Assembly (NCBI GenBank): GCA_036245525.1
Contig: BTPG01000002.1
Span: 162,500,876-162,564,875, forward strand
Direction: 5' to 3'
Length of the DNA stretch: 64,000 nucleotides
DNA from: Semisulcospira habei
Lineage: Eukaryota; Mollusca; Gastropoda; Semisulcospiridae
The first letter of the stretch is position 1, and each line of letters opens with the position of its first letter. Made by a program: the position numbers and the translations under genes. Shown piece by piece: positions 1-9,263 of this stretch. The notes under the pieces were generated by a model, which saw nothing but the letters and a program-made list of their open reading frames with translations, had not been told where the DNA came from and did not search any database.

Positions 1-945
1 ATCTCTCACCCTCATGGCTTGAATGATGTCTTGAGTAAGCCACGGCGGGAGTGATGCGTGTTTGACGCGTCTCCTCCGCAGGGGCGCATGTTTATTTAAG
101 ATCTTAAGAAAGATGGTATACCAAACAGACAGAGCGCTGTCAGGGTCAGATGTACTAAATACTTCATCAAAAGGTGCGCTGTTAAGATCAAACAGAAACT
201 CGCTTTCATTAAAACTTTTAAAGGAGCGATAGGTGATATACGTATGGCATCCTTTCTTTGCTTTAGGGAGTTTAGTAGACCACGTACAGCGGATGGGAAA
301 ATGGTCGCTGATACTAAGGTTACCGACAGATACATTATGAACAGACTCTGGCTTGGTTGTGTATATATGATCTATGAGTGTGGATGTTGTTTGTGTGATC
401 CGTGTGGGTGAAGTGATTAACTGTTGCAGACCCAACAACGTTAACGTAGAGTCCCACGCATGGTGAGGCTTTAGCATGTCTATGTTAAAGTCTCCCATGA
501 GGATGACATTGGAGTTGGGATTACAAGCTTTATCACACATACTAAGGAAATCATCATACCACTCAAAGTTCGCAGCAGGGTTGCGGTACAGAAGGCCAAT
601 AAGAAATGGAGATTGGGGGGCCTTCAGTTCAAGCCACATACACTCAATATCTTTGGTTTCTAAATCATGTCGTCTACGTATAAAATCTTGAATAGACGAG
701 TGAACATAAGCAGCTAATCCTGTCTGTCCATGGGCCGTAGGATCACGTCTCATGACAGTAAATCCAGGAACTTGGATGGATATATCTGATACATTTGAAT
801 TGAGACGTGTTTCAGACAGTCCAAAAATATGAAACGGGTCTGCTCCATTTAGATAAACACATATGTCAGGCAACTTATTGCAAAGATGGTAAATATTGAG
901 ATGACCAATGCGGAGATCTTTCGTCTTGAGTTTTACGCCACTCAT
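1..945 (-). mobile_element. LINE ORF2, N-terminal endonuclease domain, open at the window edge
   Basis: One minus-strand frame stays open from an ATG at 945 to the left edge, about 315 codons. The translation is an apurinic-type endonuclease/exonuclease/phosphatase domain of a non-LTR retrotransposon: an N-terminal IGHLNIYHL motif, FGLSETRL (metal-binding Glu), LMGDFNIDM, TLIDHIYT and the closing SISDHFPI (catalytic Asp-His pair). The order and spacing are normal for this domain. The linker towards the reverse transcriptase is cut by the window edge. The style resembles CR1/L2-type elements, but the clade is not proven. No stop codon is seen, so this may be a fairly young copy. Its 5' side meets a (GA)n array. 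Confidence 0.85.
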
Positions 946-1017
946 TTCACGCAAAGTCAATGTGTTTGTAGAAAAACAAAAAAGAAGAAAATCAACAGAA
1001 TGTATCCGTAACACGTG

Positions 1018-1020
<3 letters not shown>

Positions 1021-1057
<37 letters not shown>
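1021..1057. repeat. (GA)n microsatellite
   Basis: About 18 uninterrupted AG units just 5' of the minus-strand LINE at the left edge. Confidence 0.97.
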
Positions 1058-1060
<3 letters not shown>

Positions 1061-1339
1061 AATGAAACGAAACTTTATTCGCCAATGGATAAAGTAATTA
1101 GCACATGGGACATTTTTCGGGCTTGACGTTTTTACTCTACACAAAATAGTCAAACAGTGCATCGAGATATAAAGTGTAGTTTCACACACACTCTTGTACA
1201 ATCATGTTGACTGGCTTGCATATATATTATAATGCACGGCAATAGAATAGTTTACAGTAAAAGCATGGTGGATAGATAACATGTTCAGGATTAGTGGATC
1301 ATGAGGGGAAAAAAACAACTCTGAAGAGTTTATGCTGGA

Positions 1340-1682
1340 TTGTACATTGATTGATTGTACATTGCTTAACGTCCCGACAGCAACAAGGCTTTCTCAGGAC
1401 GTGCCTGCACTGCTTGTGAAAAAAAAAAAAACAGAACATTGAATGTATGTCGCCAGCCGGTCAAATACATTAAATAAACCTAACACATGGGGCCTAAATA
1501 AAGCTAAGACCATTTAGCAACACACATCCAATATCAAGAGCTACAGGCAGTGCAGACAGTAGGGAGAGTTTTAAAAAGGCAAATACAGGTGAATGGACAA
1601 AGGGTAGACAGAAACAAATGCCCCAGAATAGAGAGAAAAACCCACCCTGTGGGGCTGACCAGGGTGACCCTGGGAACTAAAC
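1340..1682 (-). mobile_element. CAAT-tailed retroposon, copy 1, with target-site duplication
   Basis: Member of a repeat family seen four times here (also 11005-11255, 34036-34400 and 60484-60836). Read on the minus strand it starts in TAGTTCCCAGGGTCACC and ends in GTTAAGCAATGTACAATCAATC. The 11-base flank TTTATGCTGGA is present at 1329-1339 and again at 1683-1693, a target-site duplication. The simple tail and variable 5' ends fit a LINE 3' end or a SINE. No reverse transcriptase of this family is in the window. A 104-codon open frame on the other strand is incidental. Confidence 0.85.
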
Positions 1683-1693
1683 TTTATGCTGGA

Positions 1694-2967
1694 CTTAATG
1701 ATTGGTGCTTAAAGAGGATTTCTATACACAAAGAGAGCGACCTGCAGTGCGTTATGCTCGATGGCAAGGTGTTCCATAATGAGCCACCGGAAAATGCATG
1801 GCTAGTTTTAAATATGTCAATTCTGGGACGTGGCATCATAAAATTTCTTCTGGATGTGGAATAACCCAGGTCAGATTTAGTAAAACGTTTGCATAGCTAT
1901 TCCGGAGAGACAGACAGAGAGACAGAGAGGATAGCAAACTATTTTACAGCTGTACCTTTAAATCCGGTGTTAACGACTGACTGCTCCATTTACAAAAATA
2001 TTATTCCAATAGAGAAAATAACACTTCATCACGTTGTTGGCCATTTTCGCGCCGTCACAATAAGACAGCTTTCGGCACACACTGGTAATGCTGTCAAATT
2101 GTTCACGAGTATGAACCTCACAATTTCCACAAAGACGATTAGCGTATATTTAAATGTAGTAAAGTCTTTGATGCACTGACAAATGTTTTGTTTATAGGAC
2201 GATTTTCACAATGCAAGCTGTGTGTCACAGTAGTACATGAAGTTGGCTGTTTCGCATGGCGTGGTCTAGAACTTTCTGAGACAGACAGTGTTGAAAGAAA
2301 AAACTTTTTGCAAACCCGCTTTTTTTCCCCGTCTATGTTAAAAAAAAACTCTGCTCAGGCTCCGTTTTGGGGGATAGGGGTTTGTTGTCTTCTCCTAGCA
2401 GTGTTTTTGTGTTTTTTCCTCTGCATTTGAACAGATAAAGGACTTTTGCTTTTCACCGACGCCCAAGCTGTAAAATGCCTCAAACAGTGCTTGCCGTTCT
2501 GATTCATAATCCTGCTGCATTTAAAACGGCAATTGGAGCAGTCTATTGGTTTATTTTCTTTGCAGGTACTATTTTCCCGTTTCGGATACATACTCCTTTC
2601 CCTGCACCCACAAAGCCTTTCTTGAATTTTTCTTCCAGGTATCTGGCATGGCAAATTTCTTCATAAACAGCTTTTTTTTTTCGCGGGGGGAGGGGCGGGG
2701 GGGGGGGGGGGGGGGGGGTGTCTTAAACTTGCCTCATTTCCTTGGTGTTTGTGGTTTGGGGGTGCTGTGCAAAGGCGATAATGAAGTATGTCGTGATCTA
2801 GGAGTTTGTGGTGTGTTTGGTGGAGACATCTGTTCAATGACGACTATTTGGTGTGTCGTTTCTGCCACTGGTCTCATACATTGTGTCTTCTTGTGTCTTG
2901 CTGGTTTCTGGCACTGTGTCTCTGCTGCCTCGCTTGTCACTGGTACTGAGTCTCCTAGTGTCCCGCT
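1694..2967. other. no gene recognised
   Basis: Several short open frames occur on both strands, but none has a recognisable domain, splice context or repeat match. A pure G-rich run is at 2685-2718. Confidence 0.5.
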
Positions 2968-3932
2968 TTAACGTGTCGCAGGTGGGAAAGGAAATACAGC
3001 ATCATAGTGTTGGGCTTCAGTCTTAAGTAGTGACAGAATGATCGGTGATTGATCAACACCAGTGTCACCGGCTTGTGTGTCTGGGTAAAGAATCGTTTCC
3101 TAATGAAGCAAGTTATTTGAGTATATTATAACCGGCCTCTTTGTGCAGTCAGCAAGCGCCTTCAGCAGCAGATCAGCTGCGTCGTTGCTCCAGATTCCTG
3201 GGGCCCGCAGCTGTTCCATGTTCCAAAAGTATTTTAGGCACCTTTCATTTTCATCATCTTCATTTGTTGTCAGAAAGCAAAATAAAGTAGGTCGCAAATT
3301 TGTCCTCAAGGTAATTGCATATCTGTGTCCTCGGATCAAGCACCGTGATATTCAGGTGCATGGAAACTGCCTCGAAGAAACAGTTTCCGTCTGCAGCTAC
3401 TTCTACTGAGTACAATCCGTTGGCTGAGAGCAGATTCTGAAGCCGACTTCTGTGCACTTTTTGTTCTCTCTGGTGTCGCTTCAACTCCTGCTTGCTCATT
3501 GCCTTGGCCAGCTCTATATTGCTGCTTTTGGATAATGTGTGTTTGCGTTTTCGTCAGTGAAAGTAAAGGCGTATTTTCGTCACTTTAATCCTCGTTGGAA
3601 GACGTCGGCACTACATCAGCTTGAGGTAATTCAGTGACTGGACTGTAAGTGGGATGCTTGATGATGTTGTCATTGTAACTCTCATTTTCTTTAGTGGTCA
3701 AGTAGGTTATGTCCAGGCGTTTGCTCTTTATCAAGGGCTCATCATAGTCATCCGAGCAAGACCACCGTGCACCCTTGATTTTCGCTGATAAAGGCTCCAG
3801 GTTTGAATGACACCAACTTGCATCCTCTTGCCCTGGTTGCTTGAAGAGTTGCTTGGAGGCTTGAAGGGGCCCATCGTCAGACAGGCACCAGTTGCAATCT
3901 TCTTGGATGACTCTGGACTGTTGACAAGTCAT
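2968..3932 (-). pseudogene. OTU-type cysteine protease gene, decayed
   Basis: An ovarian-tumour (OTU) deubiquitinase-like domain is spread over broken minus-strand frames. The frame starting at 3499 carries a basic helix and then VEVAADGNCFFEAVS, the classic OTU Asp-Gly-Asn-Cys box with the catalytic Cys. Near 3270-3300 a frameshift moves the match to the frame ending at 3100 (FLTTNEDDEN, then APGIWSNDAADLLLKALA). Beyond a TAG at 3100-3102 the same frame continues to 2968 with PIILSLLKTEAQHYDAV, the region of the catalytic His. A 115-codon frame at 3585-3932 is probably the acidic N-terminal part, separated by another disruption. OTU modules occur in host deubiquitinases and in several transposon families, and which this was cannot be told. 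Confidence 0.75.
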
Positions 3933-3965
3933 ATTTAAAATAAATCAGTTATCATCAGTCTTTAT

Positions 3966-4057
3966 GTTCGGGGGGGTGTGTGTGCGTGCGTGCACTGATG
4001 TGTGTGTGTGTTTGTGTGTGTGTGTGTGCGTGTTGGGGTTGTGGGGGGGGGGGGGCA
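3966..4057. repeat. TG/G-rich low-complexity tract
   Basis: Alternating TG with interspersed GTGCG, closed by a run of about 14 G. Confidence 0.95.
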
Positions 4058-5257
4058 CATAACGGTACACACGCGCACATCAATTCAGTAGCTAGGCTTC
4101 ACATAATGATAGTGATACAGATAGAGTTCAAGACAAACTAAAGGGAATCGCTGATAACAGTAAATTGTAAACAAGAACCCGTAACTTATATCTGTTCGAC
4201 AAGTCTCAGTACACTGTGAGCCACAAAACTGACCATACTCATTCGAAGTTGCTCAGAATTGACAGTGGCATTTAGTGGCCAGATTTAGGTACACATTGCC
4301 TTCAGCATCATTCTTTGCTTGGCTGTTCATTCTGTGAAGATGTGCAATTTGTAAATGACTATGGATCAGATACAGTAGTAAATGACATTTAATAGCATTG
4401 TGCCGGGCTGAGGGTGGGGGGAACTTAAAAAAGACTACATTAATTATCATTTTACACTAACCTGCCTCTAAAATAATTTAATGATAATCAATAATAAATT
4501 GCAATGAGTATTTTACCAGTAATCTACCCAAATTTAACAGTCAATGGTGACGATTACATTTGTACTGAATACTGCACTCCAAAAATAGTATAGATGACAG
4601 AAATTATGTTACCTGCAAGAACACTGTGAGGCCACTGACTGTCCGATCCAAAATACTCCACTGGCCGGGAATGCTGCACTTGCGAAGAGTAGTATGAAAA
4701 CTGGGGTCTTTCGGATAAAACATCCCACACTCTTGGTAGGATGTGGAACAAAAAGGATTTGTAGCTCGTTAGTATCCTAATAAACTGACATCATGATAAC
4801 GGTACTCCAGTGCCATGAGATGCGGGCGCTGGTTTCCTGTCGGTGTTATCAACAGTGTTGACAGCGGTAAGGCAGCAGCTAACATATACCAGATTTCAGC
4901 GGGGGCGGGCGTTGGAATTAACAGATATAATGCAGGTCGTATTTTGAGATACGCTTTCCCTGCACTCTTAATCAACTAAACAAGCTGACAGCAAACACAG
5001 CTTAACTCCAGGTACTTGGTTTCGGCAGTCACTTTTTCTGCAAAGATTCGTGAGATAATAAGACCGTATAGCCGTATCTTCAGCAACTATGTTTCGGCGG
5101 TGATTGATTCTCTCTGTTTGCCTGAACATGTTTTCGGTTCTAATCAATATTTTTAAAACTAATGAAATTTAAAAAAAAAGAAATAGATCAGACAAAAGAG
5201 CATCGTTTCCTGAGTCTGATGATACCAAAAAGTCAAAATCTCAAAAAAAGTGATATA
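4058..5257. other. no firm gene; 3' flank of the integrase cassette
   Basis: No recognisable domain. On the minus strand, 4769-4975 and 4554-4751 are short open frames. The latter ends at an AG|GTAACA donor-like site and could be an exon, but I do not recognise its product. A 13-base motif (TSACYGCCGAAAC on the minus strand) occurs near 5018 and 5092 and again at the integrase stop. Confidence 0.4.
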
Positions 5258-6190
5258 CTACGTTTCGGCAGTCAACCCTCGAAATGCCCTTTGGGGTGCA
5301 GGCTCGTACAGGTAATATAATGTTGCGTCAGGACCGGGGACTATTTTTTTTATATTATGAACGGACGTGGACCAGATGGGGTCTGTTGCTCTGCGCTTTA
5401 CGTCGTTCTCGGCCTCCCCTGGTTGATACAAATATCTTACCTGTTTAGTAAATAAACTTGTGTCTGGTGCTGGGGTTGGTCCTGTTTTTGGTTCTGTAAT
5501 TGTTTTCAATTTAATAGCATCAGCAGGTTTTGGGTGTCCTTCATTGTTCATTGCTTTTATCACATGTGGTAATCTCTTTACCCACTCTGTGTTCCGGGTG
5601 TCATGCATGAGTTCCTTTGAATACTGGTAACTGAAAAGTCTCTCTGATAATTGTTTGTTAAAGTTCTCTACAATTGCCTGTGATCTGTGTACACCTGGAA
5701 TGCCTCGTCTGACTATTACGCCATGCTTCGCAAATAACTGATTAACAGCACCTTTGAATTCTGATCCGTCATCAACTTGAACAAGTCTGGGGTATCTTAA
5801 AGGGCCTCGACTATATATCTTTGATAACGCTGTAGCAACTGTTGTAGCTGTTTTGTCAGATATGGGTTCAGCGTCTTTATACCTTGAAGCAATGTCAACA
5901 ACAGTTAATGCGTACTTGTATCGTTTCTTTCTTATTGTGTCATGGGGTAAAAACAGGAGGTCCATTTGATGCGTGTCATTGGGGGTAGTGTTTTCAAAAT
6001 GGGGTCTAGATATCTTTCTTGGAGCAGGGAGATATATCTGCCAAATTGCCTGTCTCTGTAACCATTGTTTGACTTGATTGAGTGTTATATCTCCGCCCAC
6101 AGCGGCATGTAATTTCTGAATAGCTGTTGCTCCTTTCCAATAGCCTGATGGGGAGTAATATATTTTTGATAGTTTATTTTCGGCTGCCAT
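5258..6190 (-). CDS. DDE integrase (rve fold), Maverick/Polinton-like or F54H12.3-like
   Basis: I start at the ATG at 6190 (MAAENKL...), giving 310 residues; an earlier ATG at 6226 only adds a hydrophobic stretch overlapping the upstream gene. Residues 1-60 form a short helical N-terminal region ending in QIYLPAPRK. The catalytic core follows: HQMDLLFLP (Asp77), VQVDDGSEF (Asp140) and AIVENFNKQ (Glu175), a D,D34E spacing normal for retroviral-type and Polinton integrases. YALTVVDIASRYKDAEP is the usual second core strand. The C-terminus (VRYLYQPGE, RRATDPIWS, LYYLYEP) fits a chromodomain- or SH3-like tail. It should join element DNA to the host chromosome. The 17-base overlap with the preceding ORF supports co-expression. 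The frame is complete and the active site looks whole. Confidence 0.9.
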   Translation of the reverse strand: MAAENKLSKIYYSPSGYWKGATAIQKLHAAVGGDITLNQVKQWLQRQAIWQIYLPAPRKISRPHFENTTPNDTHQMDLLFLPHDTIRKKRYKYALTVVDIASRYKDAEPISDKTATTVATALSKIYSRGPLRYPRLVQVDDGSEFKGAVNQLFAKHGVIVRRGIPGVHRSQAIVENFNKQLSERLFSYQYSKELMHDTRNTEWVKRLPHVIKAMNNEGHPKPADAIKLKTITEPKTGPTPAPDTSLFTKQVRYLYQPGEAENDVKRRATDPIWSTSVHNIKKIVPGPDATLYYLYEPAPQRAFRGLTAET

Positions 6191-6608
6191 TTTTTCTAGC
6201 AATATAAAGACCAGTAAAAAATACAAATGTCATTCCCACTAGAACAAAGATTATCTCCCCGTTTCTTTGTTGTGTACTCGGTTGATAGTAGTCACTAAGT
6301 TTTGGTTTTGGGATAGACATGTCATTACCAGTGACTAAAAAATACTCACGGATTGCTTCGTCTGTATTTGAAAACGTATGCTGTGCGTGGCCTTCTAGCC
6401 TCAGTTTTTCATTAATGAAATCAAGTTTCTCTATTCGCTGCTTTTCATAATCCTGTTGCGCTTGTGCAAGTTTCTCTGATGCCTCATTGTGACGCTTCAT
6501 TTCTTCTGCAGATTCCTCTCTACCTACTTTTGAAAAGAGATAATTTGAGCCGCTGAATGCCAGAGCGTTGACCATCGCGCCTCCAATTATTACTGCCAAA
6601 GTCGCCAT
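6174..6608 (-). CDS. small membrane/coiled-coil protein, cassette ORF 4
   Basis: 144 residues. An N-terminal hydrophobic stretch (about 3-26, with MVNALAFSGSNYLFS) is followed by a charged, probably coiled-coil segment (about 28-75, rich in Glu, Lys and Gln) with RIEKLDFINEKLR. A proline-containing linker (PKPKLSDYYQPS) leads to a C-terminal transmembrane segment (about 117-136) and a basic end. Two membrane anchors around a coiled coil suggest an envelope or membrane-remodelling role, but no function is established. It starts 11 bases after the stop of the 76-residue ORF and its 3' end overlaps the integrase start. Intact. Confidence 0.7.
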   Translation of the reverse strand: MATLAVIIGGAMVNALAFSGSNYLFSKVGREESAEEMKRHNEASEKLAQAQQDYEKQRIEKLDFINEKLRLEGHAQHTFSNTDEAIREYFLVTGNDMSIPKPKLSDYYQPSTQQRNGEIIFVLVGMTFVFFTGLYIARKNGSRK

Positions 6609-6619
6609 ATTATTTTTAT

Positions 6620-6850
6620 TTACATAGAAACATTTTCGGGAATAATTCCCTGCTTGACAAGAAAATCTTTTGTCGCAATCGATGCTGTAACAACTACAAT
6701 TAGCTTAGCGCTGTCTTCGAAATCTAATCTACTGAGGTCTGCTGATTTCATTTTGAGTAGATTTTTTCCTAGCATAGAATAAGCTACTGCTAGTCCGCTG
6801 ATTACGGCAGAATGATACACAAGGTTCATTATGTTCTTTGTGTCGCTCAT
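6620..6850 (-). CDS. 76-residue hydrophobic protein, cassette ORF 3
   Basis: Two hydrophobic helices are visible: residues about 10-27 (VYHSAVISGLAVAYSMLG) and about 46-62 (AKLIVVVTASIATKDFL), joined by a short polar linker containing ADLSRLDFED. The pattern is of a small double-spanning membrane protein. The start ATG follows an AT-rich spacer of 36 bases after ORF 2, and the stop overlaps a TAAATAAAAATA motif. Function unknown. Confidence 0.7.
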   Translation of the reverse strand: MSDTKNIMNLVYHSAVISGLAVAYSMLGKNLLKMKSADLSRLDFEDSAKLIVVVTASIATKDFLVKQGIIPENVSM

Positions 6851-6886
6851 TTTCTAATACAATAAAAATTAAAATAATATTTTTAT

Positions 6887-7345
6887 TTACTCCATATAAA
6901 ATGGGTCAACGGCTTTGGATGTTACTGGCAATGTGGAGACTTCTGTTTTTGATTTTTTGGTCACTGTACGAGTCAGTGGTTTGTATTTTTTGTATAATTG
7001 GTAAGCTATGTAACGAAATCCGACAACAAATCCGGCAATTATATATTTTGTTGTTTGAGGTTCGGGGTCAGCGTCAGGGTCAGGGTTAGACTTAGTTGTT
7101 TGTCTCTCACTTTGATGAGGGTTTGATAGTATTGACACTGGTCCTGATGGTGTTGGTCCTGATGGTGGATCAGTTACATGAGCCTTTTCTATTTGTGCCT
7201 TAAGCTGTAATTTTTTTTGTCTATTATATTCGGCTAATCTTTTTCCAGCCTCAACCCTGCCTGGACTTTTAGTCTTCGTCACCGTTGAAACCTGTGTCAA
7301 AACAGGGTCGGGGTTCTGTTGTGGAGTCGTCTGGGTTTCGTCCAT
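6887..7345 (-). CDS. basic, proline-rich single-pass protein, cassette ORF 2
   Basis: 152 residues from the ATG at 7345, which lies inside ORF 1 (77-base overlap); an internal start is possible. A Gln/Pro-rich N-terminus is followed by a basic segment with SPGRVEAGKRLAEYNRQKK (about 27-45), then a Pro/Ser/Asp-rich disordered stretch, a short hydrophobic segment (YIIAGFVVGFRYIAY, about 107-121), and a basic C-terminus. The basic block could bind nucleic acid, and the hydrophobic segment suggests a membrane link. No family with a known role is recognised. Confidence 0.65.
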   Translation of the reverse strand: MDETQTTPQQNPDPVLTQVSTVTKTKSPGRVEAGKRLAEYNRQKKLQLKAQIEKAHVTDPPSGPTPSGPVSILSNPHQSERQTTKSNPDPDADPEPQTTKYIIAGFVVGFRYIAYQLYKKYKPLTRTVTKKSKTEVSTLPVTSKAVDPFYME

Positions 7346-7802
7346 TTTCTTCTGCAGTAAAATTTATTTTTGAAAAATCAATATGACTCCCAGTAACAAG
7401 TAAGGTTACCACAGGTGCAAGGTAATTTCCAAACTTGTAAAACATGATGCATGCTAATTTACCAATTGAACTTGAAACAATAGGATTGCTTTCAAGGTCA
7501 TGTGATAGGCTGTCACAATCCACAGGTAGAAAGTGACTCACTGCTTTTGTGTATAGGCATACTAGAGATCTACTCAAATCACGAGTCATTAGTGAAGCGA
7601 TGTGGTTTTCATATTTTGAATGAAGCTTGATTAGCTCGTCAGCCATAAGAGATTCAATATCCTCTGTCATGTATTGTTTTCCGAGATAAGCCTTTGATTT
7701 GCCTGACACAACTACAGACAAAAGACGCTGTTTTTTCGAGTCTAAGTCTTTGTTCTCTACAGCATTGATATCATTCAATAAAAGGAGTTCCTCAGGGTTC
7801 AT
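7269..7802 (-). CDS. uncharacterised 177-residue protein, cassette ORF 1
   Basis: The first gene of the cassette, starting right after an AT-rich stretch ending TTATAAATG. The N-terminal half is polar and helical, including a YENHIASLMTRDLSRSLVCLYTKA segment in two parts. A moderately hydrophobic region at about 111-140 (KLACIMFYKFGNYLAPVVTL) precedes an acidic, Asn/Asp-rich C-terminus. No catalytic motif is visible. The frame is intact and overlaps the next ORF by 77 bases. Confidence 0.65.
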   Translation of the reverse strand: MNPEELLLLNDINAVENKDLDSKKQRLLSVVVSGKSKAYLGKQYMTEDIESLMADELIKLHSKYENHIASLMTRDLSRSLVCLYTKAVSHFLPVDCDSLSHDLESNPIVSSSIGKLACIMFYKFGNYLAPVVTLLVTGSHIDFSKINFTAEENGRNPDDSTTEPRPCFDTGFNGDED

Positions 7803-8540
7803 TTATAATGAAATTAAAAAAATTTAAACAAAAAACAAAATTGCAGGCAACTTTAAAATTATCAAGCAAAATCATGTTTTTCTAGGAAGTTACACTGAAC
7901 AGTAATTTTATATGTTTGCACCATTCAGCAATATTGTCAGTAACGTTTTACGTTTACACTATGTTATTACTTCTATGTGGGCTGGATGGATTTAGATTCA
8001 AACCACAGATGCACTCACTCACTCAACGGTAAAACACACTATTTTCTGCTTATGCTCAATGTCCTAAGGGATATAATCACCGGAGAGACAACCACTATAC
8101 AGGAGTTGTCTCCCATAGACTATTATATGACATATCCCAAGGATGGCCTTTGCAGACTTACGACATGCGTCACAGATTTGTGAGTGAGTGTGTTTGCAAT
8201 GGAGCAAGTTCCTGAAAAAAAAAAATATATATATATATATCATTCAGAATATTGTTCCTGTATGTGTGTAGCGAAGATAGTGATTTCAGGTATGTACATT
8301 TGTACAGTACACTTGTATGCTTAGCTCAGTGACATGTCTCGTGTGTATGTGTGCAACTTGGATTATGCAGAGATTCAGAAATCTTTACAGTTGACTCAAA
8401 CCCAATAAAAACAGTGTCTCTTTGAAAATCTCGCCATGCTCATAAGAATCTGTGATGGAGTGGGCTACTGAAAATGTAAGCCTCTTGTACAATAAAACAT
8501 GGTTTTTTTTTTTATGTTCTCATAGAAGGGATTCCTCTAC
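7803..8540. other. no gene; 5' flank of the integrase cassette
   Basis: AT-rich just upstream of the cassette. A short imperfect hairpin is at about 8082-8114 (GGAGAGACAAC / GTTGTCTCCC), and A-run plus (AT)n is at 8215-8240. No coding signal seen. Confidence 0.5.
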
Positions 8541-8662
8541 TTGTTCAGTAAAGCAGAACGACTCATAGCGTCACTCAGCTACACAAAAGACACTGTGAAC
8601 CCTAAAATAACTAAACTGTGTGTTGAGCTGTGTATTGCTGTACACTGGCGTGTAGGTGTTTT

Positions 8663-9220
8663 GTGTATATATGTTCTGTGTGTGTGTGTTTGTGTGTGTC
8701 AGTGCGTGCGTGTGTTTGTCTGTGTGTCAGTGCGTGTGTGTGTGTGTGTGTGTGTGTTATGTACCTCTAACAAAACCTGTTTGGCTCAAGATATAGCATG
8801 TTTTCAAAGTGACGGTTGACACACATGGCATTGGAATTGAAACGGTGGGGTAATGTCACGGTCCCACCTCGCTGGGAACTGAAAACACGCTACGCGGCAC
8901 ACAAAACCTGCTCGCCCAGACAGGGGTGGGGAGTAATGGGTGGTGTGTGTACACAAGGTTTAAAATATACCAGTTAAAACATAACGTCTATTCAAGGCTG
9001 ACAGCTGCTAAATAATAAAACGGTGGAGTGCCACAAAGACTTTGTTTGGCCTAGCACTGACTGTGTTGTGTAAACATATTCCGGGTAAACATTAGGAGGG
9101 CATGTTGAGAAAATGTGTTATGTTACCATTGTGTGAAAAGTGTGTGTGTGTGTGTGTACGTGTGTGTTTTCTTAGTATGTGTGTGTGTGTGTGTGTGTTT
9201 GTTTGTGTGTTTATGTGTTG

Positions 9221-9263
<43 letters not shown>

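Larger units (their letters stand above)
5258..7802 (-). mobile_element. compact integrase cassette with five intact ORFs, virus-like layout
   Basis: Five minus-strand ORFs, in order 7269-7802, 6887-7345, 6620-6850, 6174-6608 and 5258-6190, overlap or are separated by only 11 and 36 bases. All are free of stops and frameshifts, unlike nearly every other mobile sequence here. The spacers are AT-rich and carry TAAATAAAAATA across the stop codons. The last gene is a DDE integrase and the other four are small proteins, at least three with hydrophobic segments. I recognise this set as resembling uncharacterised gene groups that recur in invertebrate genomes beside integrases of the 'transposon-derived F54H12.3' type, but I cannot name a described family. 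No protein-primed polymerase, ATPase, capsid or protease gene is present, and I found no terminal inverted repeats, so the true ends are unknown. Confidence 0.75.

Noticed and set aside
1550..1864. 104-codon plus-strand ORF
   Set aside because: Its first part is the antisense of the CAAT-tailed retroposon (shared with 34235-34579), and the rest has no support.
2355..2654. Cys-rich minus-strand ORF resembling a zinc protein
   Set aside because: Cys spacing is irregular and the frame includes low-complexity sequence; no domain recognised.
4253..4450. Possible terminal borealin exon on the minus strand
   Set aside because: An acceptor-like CATCTTCACAG exists, but the phase-compatible reading stops at once and shows no match to the borealin C-terminal domain.
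5258..7802. Terminal inverted repeats for the integrase cassette
   Set aside because: Scanning both flanks (about 4.1-5.2 kb against 7.8-8.5 kb) gave no convincing inverted match; ends remain undefined.
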